From Adiantum capillus-veneris (lineage: Eukaryota > Streptophyta > Polypodiopsida > Polypodiales > Pteridaceae): DNA of 64,000 bases. A program made the position numbers and the translations under genes. Positions 58,740 through 64,000 of the stretch are shown in pieces (positions within the stretch are counted from its first letter, which is position 1; each line of letters starts with the position of its first letter). The notes below the pieces were generated by a model. It was not told the DNA's origin and made no database searches. It saw nothing but the letters and a program-made list of their open reading frames with translations. Location: NCBI GenBank assembly GCA_014529385.2, contig CM043959.1, forward strand, positions 11,310,809 through 11,374,808, given 5' to 3'.

Positions 58740-61700
58740 TTAAGCGCACTTAGTGCCTTTTGGTATCTAATTTTCCTTTCTTTATCTGGCACCTGCAAAA
58801 ACTGCATAGTTACTCTGTTCTTCAGCTCCACTGCTGAGTAGCGTACAAACCTTGATGTGAGGTTGCTGATCACTGGTGCAAATATCTTCGTTCGTCAAGT
58901 GAAGAATCTCGTGTAGAATGCTTCCTTGAATGCCAGCATATTGTGTGAAGGTAGAAACATGCATTTGGTGTAGAAGCCATAGAGGACTTCTTCGGAAGGT
59001 TGGCCACTGCGATCATAGCACAAACCTTTGTTACCCTTGAGGAATGACATCCAAGGGCTGCCTGCTTGCTCTGGCTCATTGAACACTTCGATGCATGTAA
59101 GAAGCATTTGACAGATCTTATATAGAATAGCACATGACAAATCTAGTAGACTTTTAAAGAATGACATGGTGCCCTTTAGGGTTTTCACCATGTATCCTTC
59201 AGTCGCTGGACCCTTTTCTGGCGCAGCCAATCTGGGGTAGTTTAGCTAAGTTGGCCACTTATTGAGTAGTACCTCATGTGCTATCTAGGTCCTTACTCTT
59301 GGTATAGGACAGAAAGTTGGATCTTTTTGCAGGGCCGCAGGTGCTCTTGTGAACAAAATCAAGTATCTTGGGTTTTTGTTCAACCAGCTCAACCTCCACT
59401 TCGGGTGGTCTTTATTTGCGCCCTCGACTTGCATGTCTGTGTAAAGACTTTCTTTTACCTGTAGCAACTCAACTTTTATCAGAGGGTAGGGCAGGGACTG
59501 TTGGTGCCATTGCGCATTTATTTGATTGGGAGTGAGTTGTGTAACATTGACGGAGTGAAGAACTCTCAACTCCCAATCCATTGCTGCCTTTCACTGCTCA
59601 TCTACCTCTTGTGTAATCTTTTCTTCCAGTGCATCTTCTTTAGCCTTTGAGAGCTAGACCATGGGCACTGTGTCTTCTTCTGTAATGGTTACCTGAAGAT
59701 CTTCCTTGCCACTCAGCTCTACTGTGGACTGTGTCTTCATTCAGCAAATGGTAATGAGGGTATTTTTAACTGAGGCTGCTCCGAAGTGCCTGCCTCTTCT
59801 TGCATTTCCGACTTTCCCTCTCTCAGTAGGTGGTTGACTCGTTTGAGTTCAGCTATCTCCTTCAGCAGTTCATCTTCTCTTTGGACCCACATCAAGGCCG
59901 GGTTTCTGCGCTGAGATTTCTCTAACTTCAGCTCCAACTCGAGGTCTTTATTTTTTTTTTCTAGTTCCTTATAGACCTCGTCTGTACCTTTGATCAAGGC
60001 GACGGCTGGATTTTCTCGTATTTGCCGCAAGAATATCGCCTGATCATTGATTCTTTGTTTTGAGTACTATAGAGAAGCATTGGCTACATCTAACTATACC
60101 TGGATTTTTTGAGCTGATAGGGTGGTAGTGAGAAGTTCATTTGTAACCTCCGTCAGCTGATCATCCTTGGCTTTGCACACATCTGACAGTTTGGTAAGCA
60201 GCTCACCCAGCTCCTCCGTTTCTTTTTGTTGCTTATCTCTAGCGAACTGATGTTGTTCAGGCTTTGCTCTTAGCTCCTGCACTTGCCTTTGAAGATCGGT
60301 GATGACATTGAGTCTGTCGTCTAACTCCCCTTGGAGTGCATCAATTACCATCTCTAACTCTTTTGGCCCTTGTGCTACGGCCAAGTGCTGTTGAGCGACT
60401 CTTTCAGTCATTTTTTGTATTTGCTTAGCATATTCGTTAACCTACAGGATGACTTCGTCATTCGATTGCTAGTCTTCATGTTGTGCCAACTGAGTTGATG
60501 TTTCTGCAGCCTCTTCTGTGTCTTTTGGCTATGTCAGGACGACTGGTTGCTGTTGTTCTTGTAGCCGTGGCTGTTTTTTTTTCGTGGAGGTAGAGGGTGG
60601 TGCCTTGGCCTTCTCTTGCTGTGCAGCGGTAGAGGGTGGTTCCTTTGTCTTTTTCTCCTTTGGCTGCTCAAAATGTGTGGTGCCCTCTTCTATTGCAGGA
60701 CTTGCTGCCTTTTCGGTCTCTGGCTCCTTCTCTGTTTTCTTCTCTTGATTAGAGACATCTGCTTGTTGTGATGTTTTCGCTACTTCTTGCTATTCAGATT
60801 CTTGTGCAGATTCATCTACCTTTTCATGTTCAGGCTCTTGTGTAGTTTCAATTGCTTTCTCTTGTTCAGCTTCTGCTTCTTTCATTGGCTCATTCGTTGT
60901 GTCTTTAATTGCCGATGATGGTGGTGGGCTCGGCATTGGTTGTTCTTGGTGTTCAGAGACAGGAGAAGAGATGCGGGGAGACACATCACCTTGGTTATGT
61001 TGTGATTCTCCTTGTGCAGTAGTTTCCACTGTTCTCTTTTGTTCTTCTTCTACCTCTTTTGCTTTTCTCGCCGCTTCTTCGGCTTCTTTCAGCTTTAAAG
61101 CTTCCGCTTCTTGCTACATCTTTTCCAAGGATTCCATTGGATCTTCAAATTGCTTCCTTGTATGATGCTTTGTTCTAGGCCCTTTAAGCTCAATAGGCAC
61201 CCATTTTTTTGGGTCCTTTCCTTGTGCTTGTCAGCTGCATTGGCATGCGTGTTTCTCTCTTTCAAGCCGGGCTTGCATTTACACAGGCTCTTCTTGGTGT
61301 GCTGCCACAACTTTTCTCTTCATTTCCTCCCTTCGTGCTCTCTTTTCTTCATTATCCAAGCTTTCACTGCTGTGCCTTTCCGGTGAGCTTTCAGCCGATT
61401 CTTCATCAAATTTGTAGGATCTCTTGGCCGATCTTGTAGCTTGAGGATATGGTTGGGCTGACAGTATCCAAGTGTTTTGGTCTGGGGCAGGTGGTAGGTT
61501 GTCGACGATGCCGATGGCATGGTATGCAATTCTTGTCAATACCTCTAGTGCACCCAGGTAAGTAATATTTGCTTCTTTCTTTGTTCCTTTCGGAGTGGTC
61601 AAGACATATTATGCGTGGTCCACTGATTGCCTGGTTGTTGACTTGAGGACTTGCGTGAAGGTGGTGGCAACCGCATGATTTGGCGTGGTATACCTTGGTG

Positions 61701-62178
61701 GCCTCTTAGCCAGGAAGTGGAAGTGTTGGTGGTATAACCTGACTGGCTCTACCACCTGCTTGTGAATAAGGTCCGCAAAGGTGGCTGCGGCCGTTTCTTT
61801 GGTGAAATTGCTTGCCGTTTTCCTCTCCCTTGCCCTCATTGCCATTCCTTCTGTGGTGGGCAGTCGAACACCGCACGGCTCTTGTTCATAGAAATCTCTT
61901 AGTCCTAGCCTGCGGTTGGCTTCTTTAGTCTCACGCTTGGCGGCAACATCATACACTTGTTTTGGTAGGAGTTGAACTCTACCTGATGTCCCTCCTCACT
62001 CTTGAATCTGTCGGTGAACACTGTGGTGTGATGCTCTTCTAGCTGTTCTTTTGAAAGATAGGCTACCTTGGCGGCTTTGACTGAATCTGGATCCAGTTGG
62101 TATGTGGGTAGCTCTTGCAACTTTTCTTTCTGGTTGAGCTTCTTCTTGGCCCTCTTTGCTGCTTGCATGGCTCTTGTG
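58740..62178 (-). pseudogene. Long broken coding region of element H, unrecognised
   Basis: Consecutive minus-strand frames separated by single stops or one-base shifts. AKRAKKKLNQKEKLQELPTY and FTDRFKSEEGHQVEFNSY (62168-61910) are followed by RRLGLRDFYEQEPCGVRLPT and VVEPVRLYHQHFHFLAKRPP (61956-61620) and ITYLGALEVLTRIAYHAIG (61560-61500). A Pro/Glu/Gln/Ser-rich low-complexity stretch (61400-60480) precedes two coiled-coil blocks (60411-60094 and 60030-59737, e.g. ELEKKNKDLELELKLEK). The C-terminal part (59581-58895) contains WLNKNPRYLILFTRAP and SFFKSLLDLSCAILYKICQ. No gag, RT, integrase or transposase motif is visible. It ends about 85 bp before the polypurine tract, so it is the 3' coding part of an LTR element. 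It may be a captured or novel ORF of a non-autonomous element. Confidence 0.5.
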
Positions 62179-63062
62179 CAGTGAATGGAGTGTCAAAGTT
62201 AGCAGATTTGATGGATTTTTCTGTGAAATGTCCTTTAGTCTGAAATGCTGACAATTTTGGTCCAATTTTCTTCTAATCAATTTTTGAACAATCATAGATG
62301 CATAAAAACATGCAAGGAACAAAATTGTAAAGTCTAAACAAAATTTTGCAACTAAAGTAAATAATCGTGATTATTTACAGCTGAGTATTTTTTTCAACAT
62401 TTTGCAAACTTGGCATCACAGGCTTGAAGTATATGCCAAATACATACTTGGAATGAAATATGGGCTCATTTGGATTCATAGGGTGAAAATGGTATCAGAT
62501 TTTGGCTTTAGGTCTCTGGAACAGTAGATATAATGAAAATTTGAGATTTTGAGCTCCAAATTGGTTCAAACTTGGCTAGTGGGTTAAACACATCATGTAC
62601 TTTGGATGTACCATGGCAAAATATCAAAATTTTTCCATTTTGGCTAGAAAGTAAATAATCGTGATTATTAACATTTCTACCAAAATCAATATTTTTTGGT
62701 ACAAATTGGTTCTAGGCATTGTATAGACTCTGTGTATGAGATATGAGGTGATTTGAATGAAGAAATGTGGTCCATAACCCAAAAATTGGCTTGCAAAGAC
62801 TTCTTTGCGTTTTCTGGCAATTTTCCAAGTTATAGGTGCTCATTTTGGCTCATACTTGATTTTTGGCATGTAATAGGTGTGTACACATGATAGGTGAGGT
62901 GATGATACAATTTCCAAGAAAAAATAGTGCAAAAGTAAATAATCACAATTATTTACAGCAGTCATAATTTTTTTGCAAAACTTAAATTTTTTGACCTAAA
63001 CACATTCTATACACCTAAAACAAGTCCTAAATTGAATTTGGTCAAGTTTGGTCTTGCTGGCA
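62179..63062 (-). repeat. Diverged triplicated region with palindrome, probable intron
   Basis: Three copies of a near-palindrome (half-site GTAAATAATC, then GT, then its reverse complement) at 62357-62378, 62651-62672 and 62935-62956, spaced 294 and 284 bp. Flanking similarity is weak (TTTGCAAA, CAAAAT, GGTGA words), suggesting an old tandem triplication. CTAAC near 62205 and an AG acceptor near 62180 would suit an intron between the frames at 63063-63362 and 62178. Confidence 0.55.
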
Positions 63063-63362
63063 TCACTTTGTGCTTTGTCGACTCTGAAATCTCTGATTTC
63101 TGTGACTATACTGCCTGTTGAGTTGGTCAGTCAATTTTGAGGCTTTGGACTTGTCTTCAACATAGTTGTGAAGCAACTCATCCAATTCTGGCTCATTTGG
63201 AGTTAGTTTGACCCCGTATGTCGAATTTGACGCTTTGTAGCCTTTGAGCCGTTTTTTGCTTTTTGAGGGCTTTGCTTGATTGATTTCACTAAACCAATTA
63301 TATACATTGTATATGAACCTCGTAGGCAAGCTGTCTGTGGAGTCAGATCGAAATTTTGGCAT
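63063..63362 (-). CDS. N-terminal open frame of the element H coding region, unrecognised
   Basis: 99 residues from ATG 63362: MPKFRSDSTDSLPTRFIYN, then NWFSEINQAKPSKSKKRLKGY, NEPELDELLHNYVEDKSK and a basic tail. No family recognised. It is the first clean minus-strand frame upstream of 62178 and may be exon 1 of the H coding region. Linkage is inferred from orientation and the intron-like spacer only. Confidence 0.4.
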   Translation of the reverse strand: MPKFRSDSTDSLPTRFIYNVYNWFSEINQAKPSKSKKRLKGYKASNSTYGVKLTPNEPELDELLHNYVEDKSKASKLTDQLNRQYSHRNQRFQSRQSTK

Positions 63363-64000
63363 CTGTCAAAAACCTAGCTTTTCTACTGGGGACCCCCTTG
63401 ACCCCTGCGGAATGGTCAATTGATGATATAGAAAGGTTCTAATATGTTAGGGCATGCTAAAGTTCAAATCCCATCTGATTTGGTCGAGCTGACAGGCCGC
63501 TATGGTCAGTTTTTGGTCGTAGGTCTTCGTGCACTGCTCAATTTCTAGGGTTTTTTCTAGGGGCTTAGACTAGCTACCGTAGACTAGCTACCGGCCGTAC
63601 AAAATGGATCATTGATGATTAAAGAACTTACCCCTCATGTCTCGCGAAAGAGGTCGAAAAGCTCTCTCTGCAAAGGCCACAAGTGAAAATGAGGTGGTTT
63701 TAGCGTACCTTGGATATCTATACCCGGACTTCCCGAACCATTTCTCCCCAGATTCCCCCGTTAGTCCTACTAGGCCGTAAAATCTATGTTAGACTCAAAA
63801 CTTTTCTTGATCGGATTTCTGTAGCTCATTCTGCAAGAACTTTGCAAAAGTAGTTATGGTCGCCTAATTTAAGCTTCTCGCTTCCATCTTCTCATTTCAT
63901 TGAAAATTTTTGTGCTTGTCCGCCTTGTCTTTTTGATCATCATCATGTCTTCCATTTTTCTATCTGAGCTTCTTTGCTATTTATTATTAATTTTTGACCC
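63363..64000. other. Upstream region of element H coding, no gene
   Basis: No coding region seen. A local duplication AGACTAGCTACCG occurs at 63567-63594. It may be the leader of element H, whose 5' LTR would lie beyond the window. Confidence 0.4.

Noticed and set aside
61111-61439. Plus-strand hydrophobic frames at 61111-61439
   Set aside because: Shadow of the lysine/glutamate-rich minus-strand coding of element H; apparent membrane segments come from reverse-complemented charged codons.

Overview
The window is nuclear DNA of a land plant with a large, repeat-rich genome. Evidence: a five-exon caffeoyl-CoA O-methyltransferase gene with GT-AG introns and a TATA box, Ty3/gypsy and Ty1/copia elements primed by plant tRNA-type primer binding sites, CACTA, hAT and LINE remnants, MITEs, and many long GA/CT, CA and poly-G tracts. 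The species cannot be fixed from the sequence. There are no rRNA or tRNA genes, CRISPR arrays, or bacterial or organellar signatures.

Layout: 1-1230 microsatellites only. 1630-2852 LINE remnant (-). 2849-10465 gypsy element A (-): an LTR lies between two internal fragments, and 1.56 kb of its pol is inverted in place. 10466-13537 fragment of LTR element E (-). 14206-23146 a large hAT-type DNA transposon carrying a kinase-like gene, a coiled-coil/RING-H2 gene and a hAT transposase, with tandem arrays inside both ends. 23305-28060 decayed CACTA element followed by a GGTTAT-rich minisatellite. 29350-30540 copia LTR and RNase H fragments. 30560-31480 LINE ORF1-like remnant. 32458-33827 the CCoAOMT gene (-), the only ordinary host gene seen. 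34391-34662 Tourist-like MITE. 35240-47020 gypsy element C (+), split by gypsy element B (36464-45019, -) and by a MITE (46681-46915). 48391-53310 a gypsy gag (element G) split by copia element D (48514-53075). 53322-57182 LTR element F without pol (-), with a second copy of the same MITE in its right LTR. 57441-63362 element H (-): an LTR, a polypurine tract and a long broken coding region that I do not recognise.

History: target-site duplications give part of the insertion order. C was present before B and before MITE copy 1. G gag was present before D. The F LTR was present before MITE copy 2. D is the youngest LTR element, since its two LTRs differ by one substitution and one 2-bp indel, yet its coding region is defective.

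Most interesting: the hAT-type element. Each end has a CAGGGATTT inverted repeat, a cluster of CCCGYCGGG palindromes, a TATA box pointing inward, a tandem array and then an ORF whose start codon follows an ATTGCAG|GC splice-acceptor-like sequence. The kinase and RING ORFs each contain one in-frame stop followed immediately by ATG. This suggests a self-contained element with cargo genes. The function of the cargo is not known.
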